Notes: a model not told the origin generated them from the letters alone. A stretch of 39,435 bases of DNA from Propionibacteriales bacterium (GCA_026392415.1 JAPLCC010000044.1:1-39435); one strand, 5' to 3'; counted from the first letter of the stretch, positions 1 through 8,825 are shown. Program-made: numbers and translations.

Positions 1-200
1 CCAGCGGTGCCCGGAACGACGCAGGCCATGTGAGAGCCACACCCTTGGGTGGGCAGCCGATGTGAGAGCGACCGTTCCGGACACCTCGACCGAGACTCGT
101 CAGAACCCGGCCGTGCAGTCAATGGAACTAGCAGCCGATGAGCGAGCGCGTCGGCCTCGACACCAGGCCCCACGTCCCGAGGTTGAGATTCAGGTCGAAC
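1..200. other. Gene-free left edge with small repeats
   Basis: No convincing coding frame is seen here. The stretch holds a 10-bp direct repeat (ATGTGAGAGC at 28-37 and 60-69) flanked by an 8-bp inverted repeat (CCGGAACG at 11-18 and CGTTCCGG at 73-80), plus a small palindrome CACCCTTGGGTG at 41-52. The arrangement resembles an operator or the end of a mobile element, but nothing in the window identifies it. Confidence 0.3.
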
Positions 201-929
201 TTAGGCGACGGCCTCTAGGGCGAAGAAGATGAACCCGATGAAGCGGGTGGGATCGGACTCGCTGGGCGGCAGCAGTTCGGGCGGCGTATCAGGCGACACC
301 GGCGGCTCGCTGATCACCGAGATTCTGAAGCCTGCGGCATTGAACGACTCCGACATTGCGCTCAGCGAGCGGTACCAGATCGTCAGTGTCGCGGAGACGC
401 CGTCGAAGTCGTACTCCTCCGCGTTTGGCACGGTCGCGAAATAGTTCACGTCGGGGTACATCACTGGCGGGATGACCGGGTGATTGACCACTACGACCAG
501 GCGACCGCCCGGTTTCAGCACTCGGCGCAGTTCGGACAGCGGCCCCGACCAGTCCTCAAGGTAATGCAGCACAAGGACGGCCAACGCGTCATCGAACGAT
601 TCGGATTCGTACGGAAGCGGCCGGGTCAGGTCGGCTACGTTCAGCTCGGCCTCGCGTCCGAGCCGGTCCCGGGCGAGCCCAATCATTGTCGGGCTCGCGT
701 CGAACCCAGCCACCCTCGCGCCTCGGTCCGTCAGGTCGGCGAGGAGCGGCCCGGAGCCGCAGCCAGCGTCCAAGATTCGTCTCCCGGCGACGTCTCCGAG
801 CAAGTCCAACACAGCCGGGCGGGCGTACCACCGATTGAACAGGCCGTTCTCGTTCTCCCGCGCGTACGCCTCGGCGAAGGCGTCGTAGTGGTCCGGTTGT
901 TGCTCGGCGGTCTGCGGTTCGGGCGTCAT
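201..929 (-). CDS. Class I SAM-dependent methyltransferase
   Basis: This 242-residue soluble protein has the Rossmann-fold signature of class I methyltransferases (Methyltransf_11/25 type). Motif I reads RILDAGCGSGPL at about residues 51-62. The acidic residue that binds the SAM ribose follows in FDASP (D77), and the motif II/III region runs from SFDDALAVLVLHYL to RRVLKPGGRLVVVV (about 111-148). The C-terminal third is variable, as expected for the substrate-binding part, so the methyl acceptor cannot be named. It resembles small-molecule or quinone-type methyltransferases in size. The start at 929 has no clear Shine-Dalgarno sequence. It stands alone on the minus strand with about 190 bp of non-coding DNA before the next gene. 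Family assignment is firm and the specific function is unknown. Confidence 0.88.
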   Translation of the reverse strand: MTPEPQTAEQQPDHYDAFAEAYARENENGLFNRWYARPAVLDLLGDVAGRRILDAGCGSGPLLADLTDRGARVAGFDASPTMIGLARDRLGREAELNVADLTRPLPYESESFDDALAVLVLHYLEDWSGPLSELRRVLKPGGRLVVVVNHPVIPPVMYPDVNYFATVPNAEEYDFDGVSATLTIWYRSLSAMSESFNAAGFRISVISEPPVSPDTPPELLPPSESDPTRFIGFIFFALEAVA

Positions 930-1121
930 GGCACATCACATTGCCAGCGCGAATGGAACGCGGGCGTGAACGACTCACCCCGAACACATCACGCCGAACG
1001 CCCGGATCTGCCGCTGGTCGGGCATGTCATCGGAGCTCGCTCACGCCGCTGAATGGTCAAGCAACGACCTGCCGAGCTCGCAGATGAAGTGAAACCAGCC
1101 CGCTGACGCGTACGGGCGCCA

Positions 1122-1673
1122 TCAGCTCGGGTTGTAGTCCTCGACCCGTTCGTCGAGCAGTCGCCACTCGTCTTCCACGCTGGTGAGGGTCAGATGCTCA
1201 GTGCCGTCAGCCGACCCGTGCCACTGGCCGCTGGCGGCGTCCTTGTACTCCATGTGGCCCCGCATGACCACCTGGACGCCTTGGCGGACCTGCTTGGCTT
1301 CGTGCCACTTCGTGACGACGAAACGATTGTCGCTGTAGGCCAAGTAGCCGCGATCCCGGAGAACCGGTCGCCATGCTGCCTCGAGCTCGCTGACCACTTC
1401 GTCCAGAACGGATGGCGCCCAGACCGTGGCGAGCAGGTCACGCCGGGCGTTCGCCTCGGTCTTGAAGGCATGCGCCCTCTCTGTCAGGTCGCTCGGCATC
1501 CGCCCAGCTGCTCCGTTGCGCGTCAGCAACTCAACGGCAGCTTCACGTGCCTCGCCCTGTTCCTCGTCGGTCATGCCTCGATGAGTCGCCGTCCAGGCGA
1601 TGGCCACGCCCGCGAAGACCGCCACGGTGAGAGCAACCGCCAGCAACGAGCGACCTCGAACCGACAGCACCAT
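1122..1673 (-). CDS. Small membrane-anchored protein, function unknown
   Basis: The 183-residue product begins with a short basic segment and one hydrophobic helix (about residues 9-27), followed by a predicted extracytoplasmic domain with many charged residues. It could be a single-pass anchor or an uncleaved signal sequence. The domain ends in a pattern, THLTLTSVEDEWRLLDERVEDYNPS-like in character (strand, then DEWRL), that recalls the NTF2-like Mce-associated and lipoprotein folds common in actinobacteria. That resemblance is weak. A -10-like TAGCGT lies 6 nt before the ATG on the minus strand and no Shine-Dalgarno is visible, so the transcript is probably leaderless. It follows ribA and the MarR gene in the same direction but probably has this promoter of its own. 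Confidence 0.6.
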   Translation of the reverse strand: MVLSVRGRSLLAVALTVAVFAGVAIAWTATHRGMTDEEQGEAREAAVELLTRNGAAGRMPSDLTERAHAFKTEANARRDLLATVWAPSVLDEVVSELEAAWRPVLRDRGYLAYSDNRFVVTKWHEAKQVRQGVQVVMRGHMEYKDAASGQWHGSADGTEHLTLTSVEDEWRLLDERVEDYNPS

Positions 1674-1712
1674 GCGGGAACGCTACCTGCGGCGCCGATC
1701 CGTTTGCGCACC

Positions 1713-2183
1713 TCAGCCGTTGATCGCGCCGACGATCTTCGCGCTGATCCTGCGCAGGGACTCCACCTCTGCATCGCTGAGCTGGTCGAAGACCAGGCTG
1801 CGCACGGTGGCGACATGGTCGGGGGCCACCTGCTCGAGCAGCTTCCGGCCGGTAGGGGTCAGGGCGGCGTACTGCTTGCGCTTGTCCTCGCCGCACTGGC
1901 TGCGGACCACCCAGCCGCGCTGTTCGAGGCTGGACACGGCATGGGACAGTCGCGAAGGTGACGTGGCCGATTGCTGGGCCAGAGCCGTCATCGAGAGCAT
2001 GCCGTCGTCCTGCGCCGACAACATCGCGAGGATGCCGTAGTGGGCGTGGTTGATGCCCGCCGTTTCCCGAAGTTGCTTGTCGAGCTCGTGGGGCAACTGG
2101 AGAAGGGTGCGGAGAAAGGGCAGCCAGGCAGCCATCTGCGCGTCCGTCAGCCACGGCGGCGCGGGTACGTCGGCGGCGGGCAC
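1713..2183 (-). CDS. MarR-family transcriptional regulator
   Basis: This 156-residue protein has the MarR winged-helix layout: an N-terminal dimerisation helix, a helix-turn-helix around MTALAQQSATSPSRLSHAVS (about residues 63-82), and the wing and following helix in CGEDKRKQYAALTPTGRKLL (about 97-116), where the D-x-R/K pattern and 'LTPTG' are hallmarks of the family. It should bind DNA as a dimer and respond to a small phenolic or oxidant ligand, but the ligand cannot be read from the sequence. The gene begins 4 bp after the stop of ribA on the same strand, so the two are probably cotranscribed. A functional link to flavin synthesis is possible but not shown. Confidence 0.88.
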   Translation of the reverse strand: MPAADVPAPPWLTDAQMAAWLPFLRTLLQLPHELDKQLRETAGINHAHYGILAMLSAQDDGMLSMTALAQQSATSPSRLSHAVSSLEQRGWVVRSQCGEDKRKQYAALTPTGRKLLEQVAPDHVATVRSLVFDQLSDAEVESLRRISAKIVGAING

Positions 2184-2187
2184 GCGC

Positions 2188-2871
2188 TCAGCCTAGAAGG
2201 TCCGGCAGCGCCAGGGTGTGGGAAGTGTGGTCCCGCTTCGCCGTGAGATAACGCGCGTTGGCATCGGTCAGGTGGACGCCGGTGGGGACCCGCTCGGCGA
2301 CGGAGATCCCGAGGTCTTCGAGCTGTGCGGCCTTGTCGGGGTTGTTGCTCAGCAACCGGATCCGGTCGGCGCCGACCGCGACGAGCATCTGGGCGGCGGC
2401 GCTGTAGTTGCGTTCGTCCTCGTCCCGGCCCAGCGCGGTGTTCGCCTCGTAGGTGTCGAGGCCGGCGTCCTGCAGCGCGTAGGCGTCCAGCTTCGCGTAG
2501 AGGCCGATGCCGCGCCCCTCCTGGCGCAGGTAGAGCAGGAACCCGCCCGCGTCGGCGATCCGCTCGACGGACTCCCGCAGCTGCGGGCCGCAGTCGCACC
2601 GCTCGGACCCGAACACGTCGCCGGTCAGGCACTCGCTGTGCGGGCGGACCAGGGGAGCCGGGCCGCCCAGTGCTGCACGGCGCAACGCGCCTTCCCAGTC
2701 GCCGAGCCCGAGCAGCAGGTGCTCCTTCTCGTCGACCAGACCGATGAACGTCATGACGGCGGCCGTGGTCGCGTAGCCGTCGGCGAAGCGCAGCGGCACG
2801 GTCACCTGGGTGCGGACCGTGGCGGTGGGCAGGGTCGGGGCGGTGCTGTGCTGCAGGAGTTCGGCGGCCAT
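2188..2871 (-). CDS. ribA: GTP cyclohydrolase II (riboflavin synthesis)
   Basis: The enzyme opens GTP to 2,5-diamino-6-ribosylamino-4(3H)-pyrimidinone 5'-phosphate, formate and pyrophosphate, the first step of riboflavin synthesis. The 227-residue protein shows the zinc-site cysteines C81, C92 and C94 within CLTGDVFGSERCDCG, the catalytic loop LRQEGRGIGL (about 115-124), and RLLSNNPDK (about 172-180). It is the stand-alone form: there is no RibB (DHBP synthase) domain. That makes it either a second, specialised copy beside a bifunctional ribBA elsewhere or the main enzyme. No FMN riboswitch was recognised in the 118-bp divergent region before it. It lies just upstream of the MarR gene, with a 4-bp gap. 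Confidence 0.93.
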   Translation of the reverse strand: MAAELLQHSTAPTLPTATVRTQVTVPLRFADGYATTAAVMTFIGLVDEKEHLLLGLGDWEGALRRAALGGPAPLVRPHSECLTGDVFGSERCDCGPQLRESVERIADAGGFLLYLRQEGRGIGLYAKLDAYALQDAGLDTYEANTALGRDEDERNYSAAAQMLVAVGADRIRLLSNNPDKAAQLEDLGISVAERVPTGVHLTDANARYLTAKRDHTSHTLALPDLLG

Positions 2872-2977
2872 GACCGGACCAAGACACTTGAGACTTCAAA
2901 TATTCCGCAGGGGGCGAAGAATGCCACGTGCTGGAGTCATCCGAAAAGGCACCTTGTCGATTTCCGGGGGGCGGTCC

Positions 2978-2983
2978 TAGCGT
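2978..2983 (+). promoter_or_regulatory. -10 element for a leaderless FG-GAP gene
   Basis: TAGCGT fits the actinobacterial TANNNT -10 pattern and lies 6 nt before the ATG at 2990, the spacing typical of leaderless transcripts. No Shine-Dalgarno sequence is seen at that start. A -35 box is not obvious. Confidence 0.4.
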
Positions 2984-2989
2984 CCAGGT

Positions 2990-4135
2990 ATGAGAAACGT
3001 TCCCCTTTCGCTTGGTGCAACCCTCGCCGCCGGTCTCCTGGTCGCTGCGGCCAGCCCGGCCCTGGCTGCCGGATGGTTCGGCGCACCGGTCACCAGCCCG
3101 CTCGACAACTCGCTCGGCCCCGGCCCGGCGCCTCGCCCGGCCGCGACGGCCGACGTCGATGGTGACGGCCACGCCGACCTGGTGAGCATCGGCGACTTCA
3201 CCTTCGGCGACATCCGGGTCTCCCTCGGCAACGGCAACGGCACGTTCGCCGCGGCCACGAAGGTGCCCGGCACCACCCAGACCCAGGGCCTCGACCTCGG
3301 CGACGTGACCGGGGACGGCAACGCGGATCTCGTCGCGATGACCGTCTCCGAGGCCCGCATCCTCCAGGGCGATGGCGCCGGAGGCTTCACCCAGATCGGT
3401 AGTTACCCCCTCACCCTCGGTGGCCAGGTCCAGCCCCTCGTGGTCGACGTCGACAGCGACGGCGACCTGGATGTCGTGGCCCCGACGTTCACGGCGATCC
3501 AGACCCTGATCAACAACGGGTCGGGCGCCTACGTGGCGGGACCGAGGACGACGGTGTCCGGCGCGTTCGCGCTCTCCGCGATCGCCGTCGCCCACCTGGA
3601 CCCCGGCAGCTCCCCGGACCTGTTCGCGATCGACGGCGGCTCGAGCACCCTGTTCGCGCTCACCGGCAAGGGCGATGGCAGCTTCAGGAAGACCGGCGCC
3701 CTCTACGGCACGTCCTCCATCCCCGAGGACGTCGCGGCCATCGACCTCGACGGCGACGGATACGACGACGGTGCCGTCGTCGGCTCCTTCAGCTTCTCGC
3801 TCTCCACCGGGCTGACCGACGGCACCGGGAAGTTCCGGTCCTTCGCTCCTGCTTCGTTCCAGTTCGGCGGTCCCGGGCCGACGAGTGCGGCGGTCGCGGA
3901 CTTCGACGGTGACGGTCGGGAGGACCTTGTGGTCTCCTCGCTGGCCAACCCCGCCTCCGGCACCCTCACCGTGCTCGCCGGGAACGGCACGCCCGGCATG
4001 AGGAAGATCGGCTCCTTCAGCACCGCTGCCTTCCCGCAGAACCCGGTCCTCGCCGACTACGACGAGGACGGCGACACCGACATCGCCGTCGTCAGCCCCG
4101 GGTCGATCACCGTCCTGCCGAACACGACTCCCTGA
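2990..4135 (+). CDS. Secreted FG-GAP/VCBS-repeat protein
   Basis: The 381-residue product begins with a clear Sec signal peptide: basic MRN, a hydrophobic core, then ASPALA-A with cleavage near residue 27. The mature part is a chain of FG-GAP/VCBS blades, each with a calcium-binding D-x-D-x-D-G-x-x-D loop: DVDGDGHADL, DVTGDGNADL, DVDSDGDLDV, DLDGDGYDDG, DFDGDGREDL and DYDEDGDTDI. Such repeats fold into an integrin-alpha-like beta-propeller that binds calcium and often acts in adhesion or polysaccharide binding. No enzymatic domain is attached, so the function is open. It ends 6 bp before the convergent FAD/Fe-S dehydrogenase. Confidence 0.88.
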   Translation: MRNVPLSLGATLAAGLLVAAASPALAAGWFGAPVTSPLDNSLGPGPAPRPAATADVDGDGHADLVSIGDFTFGDIRVSLGNGNGTFAAATKVPGTTQTQGLDLGDVTGDGNADLVAMTVSEARILQGDGAGGFTQIGSYPLTLGGQVQPLVVDVDSDGDLDVVAPTFTAIQTLINNGSGAYVAGPRTTVSGAFALSAIAVAHLDPGSSPDLFAIDGGSSTLFALTGKGDGSFRKTGALYGTSSIPEDVAAIDLDGDGYDDGAVVGSFSFSLSTGLTDGTGKFRSFAPASFQFGGPGPTSAAVADFDGDGREDLVVSSLANPASGTLTVLAGNGTPGMRKIGSFSTAAFPQNPVLADYDEDGDTDIAVVSPGSITVLPNTTP

Positions 4136-4141
4136 CGGGGC

Positions 4142-6961
4142 TCACCGCTGCATCCGGCCGGCCAGCAGCTCGGCCAGGTGCAGCGGTGCCGCGTCGGGCG
4201 CGAGCTCGTCGAGCTGGGTGCGGCAGGAGAAGCCGTCGGCGAGCACGACGCGCTCGCCCTGCGCGGGCCGTCGTACGGCGGGCAGCAGGTTGGTCTCGGC
4301 GATCGCGACCGACACCTCGTAGTGGCCCTTCTCGACACCGAAGTTGCCGGCCATGCCGCAGCAGCCGGCCACCGCTTCGACGCGCGCGCCCGCGCGCTCG
4401 AGCAGCGCCTTGTCGGTCGCCCAGCCCATGATCGCGTGGTGGTGGCAGTGCGGCTGCGCGACGACGGAGACCCCGGTGAGGTCGGGCGGCGTCCAGGTCG
4501 GTTCGGTGGCCAGGAACTCGGCCAGCGTCACCGTCGCGTTCGCGACCGCGGCCGCGTCCTCGCCGGGGACCAGTTCGGTGAGCTCGTGCCGCAGCACGGC
4601 CGTGCAGGACGGTTCGATGCCCACGATCGGTACGCCGGCCCGGGCGTCCTCGGCGAGCGCGTCCACCATCGAGCGCAGTCGCTTCGCCGCGCCGTCGAGC
4701 TGGCCGGTGCTGATCCACGGGAGCCCGCAGCACTCCTGGTGGCGCGTGATCCGCGGCTCGAAGCCAGCCGAGCGCAACACCGCCACCGTCGCGTCCGCGA
4801 CCTGCGGCGCGAAGTGGTTGGTGAAGGAGTCGACGAAGACCACGACCGGCTTCCCGCCTGTCGACATCGTTGAACCCCCGAAAGACCGGCGGAAAGTCTT
4901 CCTCGCGAACGCCGGCATCTGTCGCCGCGTGTCCACGCCGGCCACCTTCAACGCAGGAATGCGCACGGCGGACCAGCTCATCATCTTGTTGGCCACGCGC
5001 GGTGTGGCCGAGCCAGCCTTCGCCCAGCGAGGCAACCAGCCGACCGAGTAGTGGGTGCGCGGACGGAGCTTGCGTTTGTAGGTCTGGTGCAGCACCTCGG
5101 CCTTGTAGCTGGCCATGTCGGTGCCGGTCGGACAGTCGGACGCGCAGCCCTTGCAGGAAAGGCAGAGGTCGAGCGCCTCGTGCACGGCAGGCGAGGACCA
5201 GGAGATCGCGCTCTCGCCGTTGACGATCTCCTGCAGCAGGCGGGCTCGGCCGCGGGTGGAGTGGATCTCCTCCTTCGTCGCCTGGTACGACGGGCACATC
5301 ACGCCGCCCGAGTCCGCGTTGTCGGCACGGCACTTTCCGACGCCCGTGCACCGGTGCACGGCCTGGCCGAAGTCGCCGCCGTCGTGCTTGTAGGCGAGCG
5401 CGAGGCCCTTGGTCAGCCGCGCCGAAGCGGAGTAGCGCAGGTCGGCGGTGCTGGAGACCGGGTCGACCAGGATGCCGGGATTGAGCAGCGACGTCGGGTC
5501 GAAGACGTGCTTCACGCCGGACATCAGCGCGAGTGCGGCCGGCGAGTACATCTTCGGCAGCCACTCGCTGCGGGCCCGGCCGTCGCCGTGCTCGCCGGAG
5601 AGCGAGCCGCCGAGCGAGGTGACCAGGTCCGCCGCCTCGCTGATGAAAGCGCGGTAGCGGTCCGGGCCGTCGGCGTCGCCGAACGGGAAGTCCATCCGGA
5701 CGTGGATGCAGCCCTCGCCGAAGTGCCCGAACGGCATGGCGGTGAGGCCGTGCCGTTCCAGCAACGCCTCGAAGCCGGTCAGGTAGGTGCCGAGGTGCTC
5801 CGGCGGGACGGCCGCGTCCTCCCAGCCCGCCCATGCGGGCAGCCCGGACGGCGCCCGTCCGGCCAGCCCGGCGCCGTCGGCACGGATCCGCCACAGACGC
5901 TCGATCTCGGTGTTGTCCTCGACCACGAGTGCGGAGAGCCCGAGCCCGGCCCCGGCCAGCAGCCCGGCCTGGCGTCGTACGTCGTCGGCGTCGTCGCCGG
6001 AGATCTCGACGAACATCCACGCATCGCCGGCGGGCAGCGCAGGTACGGCGTCCGGGCCGCGGCGCTCGATGATCACGTCGACGATCCGGCGGTCGAGTCC
6101 TTCACATGCGGAGGGCTTGAACTCCAGGACCGCTGGGGTCGCGAAGCCGGCGGTCGGGAAGTCGGCGAAGCCGAGCACCACGAGGGAGCGAGCGGCCGGG
6201 GTGCGTACGAGGCGAACGGTGGCCTCGGTGAGCACGGCCAGGGTGCCCTCGGAGCCGACGAGGGCGCGGGTCAGGTCGAAGCCGCGCTCGGGGACCAGGT
6301 GCTGGAGGGCGATGCCGGAGACGTGCCGGCCGAAGGTGCCGAACTCGGTGCGCGCCGTGGCGAGGTCGCCGGCGATCACGGCCCGCAGTTCCTCCAGGAC
6401 CGATCCTGTGGCCTCGGGGGAGCCGGATGCGGAGTAGCCCGTCACCAGGTCCGAGCCGTCCGCGAGGAGCGCGGTCACACCGACCACGTTGTGCGAGGTA
6501 CGGCCGTAGGCCAGCGACCGTGCCCCGCACGCGTCGTTGCCGATCATCCCGCCGATGGTGCATCTCGAGCTCGTCGACGGGTCGGGTCCGAAGCGCAGGC
6601 CGTGGGGTGCCGCCGCCTTCTGCAGGTCCGCCTGGACGACGCCCGGCTGGACGACCGCGGTCTCGGCCACCGGGTCGATCGAGATGACCTGGTTCATGTG
6701 GCGGCTGAAGTCGATGACGATCCCGCGGCCGATCGCGTTGCCGGCGACCGACGTACCGGCTCCCCGGCAGGTGACCGGCAGGCCCAGCTCCCGCCCGGCG
6801 GCCAGGGTGGCGCGCACGTCCTCGGCGGAGTGGGGGAACACCACCGCTGCGGGCAGCACGCGGTAGAGCGACGCATCGGAGGAGTAGGCAGCGAGGACGG
6901 CCGCGTCATCGGTGACGTCGGAGACCCCGTGCTGCATGATCTGCTGGGCGACTCCGGACAC
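4142..6961 (-). CDS. FAD-linked oxidase / Fe-S oxidoreductase fusion (D-2-hydroxyacid dehydrogenase type)
   Basis: This 939-residue protein fuses a GlcD-like FAD enzyme to a GlpC-like Fe-S subunit, as in the Dld-II/DUF3683-like D-lactate or D-2-hydroxyglutarate dehydrogenases. The N-terminal FAD-binding domain (PCMH type) includes VTCRGAGTSVAGNAIG (about 58-74) and SSRCTIGGMIGNDACGARS (about 130-150). The FAD-oxidase C-terminal domain follows, with HFGEGCIHVRMD near 415. Two 4Fe-4S clusters are indicated by CTGVGKCRAD...MCPSY (about 535-555) and CLSCKGCASDCPTG (about 600-613). Two CCG domains carry HQECCGLP (about 740) and AGCCGMAGNFG (about 866). It probably oxidises a D-2-hydroxyacid and passes electrons to the quinone pool. 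The exact substrate cannot be read. It is divergent from the LLM gene across 87 bp. Confidence 0.9.
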   Translation of the reverse strand: MSGVAQQIMQHGVSDVTDDAAVLAAYSSDASLYRVLPAAVVFPHSAEDVRATLAAGRELGLPVTCRGAGTSVAGNAIGRGIVIDFSRHMNQVISIDPVAETAVVQPGVVQADLQKAAAPHGLRFGPDPSTSSRCTIGGMIGNDACGARSLAYGRTSHNVVGVTALLADGSDLVTGYSASGSPEATGSVLEELRAVIAGDLATARTEFGTFGRHVSGIALQHLVPERGFDLTRALVGSEGTLAVLTEATVRLVRTPAARSLVVLGFADFPTAGFATPAVLEFKPSACEGLDRRIVDVIIERRGPDAVPALPAGDAWMFVEISGDDADDVRRQAGLLAGAGLGLSALVVEDNTEIERLWRIRADGAGLAGRAPSGLPAWAGWEDAAVPPEHLGTYLTGFEALLERHGLTAMPFGHFGEGCIHVRMDFPFGDADGPDRYRAFISEAADLVTSLGGSLSGEHGDGRARSEWLPKMYSPAALALMSGVKHVFDPTSLLNPGILVDPVSSTADLRYSASARLTKGLALAYKHDGGDFGQAVHRCTGVGKCRADNADSGGVMCPSYQATKEEIHSTRGRARLLQEIVNGESAISWSSPAVHEALDLCLSCKGCASDCPTGTDMASYKAEVLHQTYKRKLRPRTHYSVGWLPRWAKAGSATPRVANKMMSWSAVRIPALKVAGVDTRRQMPAFARKTFRRSFGGSTMSTGGKPVVVFVDSFTNHFAPQVADATVAVLRSAGFEPRITRHQECCGLPWISTGQLDGAAKRLRSMVDALAEDARAGVPIVGIEPSCTAVLRHELTELVPGEDAAAVANATVTLAEFLATEPTWTPPDLTGVSVVAQPHCHHHAIMGWATDKALLERAGARVEAVAGCCGMAGNFGVEKGHYEVSVAIAETNLLPAVRRPAQGERVVLADGFSCRTQLDELAPDAAPLHLAELLAGRMQR

Positions 6962-7048
6962 GACCTGAATCTATCGGGTCGGGTCACGGCGCCCGACCGC
7001 TACGCTCCGAATCGGTCCCACAGCCCATCCACTCACGGAGGAAAACCC

Positions 7049-8010
7049 ATGCGCCTCGGCATGATCATCGACTACTCGGGCGGCTTCGCCGAGACCGTGG
7101 AACTCCTCCAGGAGTACGAGCGCAACGGCCTCGACCTGGTCGCTGTCGCCGAGGCCTACTCCTTCGACTCGGTCAGCCAGCTCGGCTACATCGCTGCGAA
7201 GACCGAGCGCCTCGAGCTGATGTCGGGCATCTTCCAGATCTACACACGCACCCCGTCGCTGACCGCGATGACCGCCGCGGGCCTGGACTTCGTGTCCAAC
7301 GGCCGGTTCACGCTCGGCCTCGGCGCCAGCGGACCGCAGGTGATCGAGGGCTTCCACGGCGTGAAGTACGACGCGCCGCTGGGCCGCACCCGCGAGGTGA
7401 TCGAGATCTGCCGACAGGTGTGGCAGCGGCAGCCGGTGCAGTTCGAGGGCAAGTACTACAACGTGCCGCTGACCAAGGAGCACGGCGGTTCCGGGCTCGG
7501 CAAGCCGCTCAAGCTCATCAACCACCCGGTGCGTTCGAACATCCCGATCTCCGTCGCTGCCCTCGGACCGAAGAACGTCGCGCTCGTCGCCGAGCTGGCC
7601 GACGGCTGGCAGCCGCTGTTCTTCCACCCCTCCAAGGCGAAGCAGGCGTGGGGTGAGTCGCTCGAGGAGGGCTTCAGCAAGCGCGACAGTGCCCTCGGCG
7701 AACTCGACATCCAGCTGCAGGTGCACTACTTCATCGGCGAGCCCTCGCCCGAGGCCATCGCGACGGTGCGCAACCAGTTGGCGCTCTACATCGGCGGCAT
7801 GGGTGCGCGGGACAAGAACTTCTACAACCAGCTCGCCTGCCGCTACGGCTACGAGAGCGAGGCCAAGGACATCCAGGACCTCTACCTGTCGGGCAATTCA
7901 AGGACGCCGGCATCCGGACACTGCTGCTCAACTCGCTCGCCGACTCGGCCGAGGACCGGGTCGCCCAGCTGCGTCGCCTGTCGGAGATCAAGGCCGAGGT
8001 GGGTGCGTGA
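7049..8010 (+). pseudogene. LLM-class F420-dependent oxidoreductase, frameshifted near 3' end
   Basis: From the ATG at 7049 (GGAGG 6 nt upstream) the frame encodes a luciferase-like monooxygenase-fold oxidoreductase: MRLGMIIDYSGG, FQIYTRTPSLTAMTAAGLDFVSNGRFTLGLGASGPQVIEGFHG, then GRTREVIEICRQVW. These are typical of F420-dependent LLM enzymes of actinobacteria. The frame is open to about 7896. There CTGTCGGGCAATTCAAGG lacks one base compared with the expected Gly-Lys-Phe-Lys (GGC AAG TTC AAG). Reading on one frame back gives a natural C-terminus, DAGIRTLLLNSLADSAEDRVAQLRRLSEIK-like, ending at TGA 8008-8010, for a product of 320 residues. Without repair the frame runs on through the next gene. 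The stop overlaps the ATG of the crotonase gene. It may be a sequence error rather than true decay. The substrate is unknown. Confidence 0.8.
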
Positions 8011-8825
8011 TGAGCGAGCCCCGATTCTCCATCGAGCACGACGGCTCCGTCGCCACAGTCGCCCTGGCCGGCCCCGACGGCAAGGCCGTGATGGACGACG
8101 AGTTCTTCATCGAGCTGGCCGACACCGTCGCGACGCTGGACGCGAACGACGACGTCCGGGCGATCGTCTTCACGGGCAGCGGGAAGCACTTCTCGTTCGG
8201 ACTCGACCTGAACCAAGCGTTCGCGACCTTCGCGCCCCTCTTCGAGCAGACCCACGCCGGTGGGCGGTCCGAGCTGCTCGGCCTCATCCGGCGCTGGCAG
8301 GGCTGCATCGACGCAGTCGCGAACAGCCGCACCCCGACCGTCGCGGCCATCACCGGCTGGTGCATCGGCGGCGGTGTCGACCTCGCGGCGGCGTGCGACG
8401 TCCGGGTGGCCTCGGCCGACTCGGTGTTCAGCGTCCGCGAGGCCAAGATGGCGATCGTCGCCGACCTCGGCAGCCTCCAGCGCCTGGTCGGTGTGATCGG
8501 CGACGGCCACCTGCGCGAGCTCGCCCTGACCGGCGACGACATCGATGCGGCCCGCGCTCTCGCCATCGGCCTCGTCAACAGCGTCCACGACGACGCGGAG
8601 GCCGCCCGTGCGGCCGCGAGTGACCTGGCGGCCCGGATCGCTGCGAACTCACCGCTGGTCTCGCGGGGGATCAAGGACGTCCTGGACGCCGAGCGCGGCC
8701 CGAGGGTCGAGGCGGGCCTGCGCTACACGGCCGCCTGGAACGCCGCGTTCCTGGTCAGCGACGACCTGAAGGAGGCGCTGACGTCCTTCGCCGAGCGCCG
8801 CCCGCCGGAGTTCACCGGCCGCTGA
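8010..8825 (+). CDS. Crotonase-family protein, delta3,5-delta2,4-dienoyl-CoA isomerase-like
   Basis: The 271-residue protein starts at ATG 8010, overlapping the TGA of the LLM gene (ATGA), so the two are translationally coupled. It has the crotonase oxyanion-hole segments FSFGLDLNQAF (about 63-73) and ITGWCIGGGVDLAAACDVRVAS (about 112-134). The active-site region reads FSVREAKMAIVADLGSLQRL. The acidic pair Glu...Asp eight residues apart, together with the Asp in GGGVDL, matches the Asp/Glu/Asp set of delta3,5-delta2,4-dienoyl-CoA isomerase rather than the Glu/Glu pair of enoyl-CoA hydratase. It therefore probably shifts double bonds in unsaturated acyl-CoAs during beta-oxidation. Its last 14 bp overlap the convergent DUF4031 gene. 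Confidence 0.87.
   Translation: MSEPRFSIEHDGSVATVALAGPDGKAVMDDEFFIELADTVATLDANDDVRAIVFTGSGKHFSFGLDLNQAFATFAPLFEQTHAGGRSELLGLIRRWQGCIDAVANSRTPTVAAITGWCIGGGVDLAAACDVRVASADSVFSVREAKMAIVADLGSLQRLVGVIGDGHLRELALTGDDIDAARALAIGLVNSVHDDAEAARAAASDLAARIAANSPLVSRGIKDVLDAERGPRVEAGLRYTAAWNAAFLVSDDLKEALTSFAERRPPEFTGR

Noticed and set aside
5051..7048. Very long plus-strand open frame running into the LLM gene
   Set aside because: It is antisense to the FAD/Fe-S dehydrogenase, whose motifs are unmistakable, and its composition is Arg/Gly/Val-rich noise. Only the part from ATG 7049 is coding.
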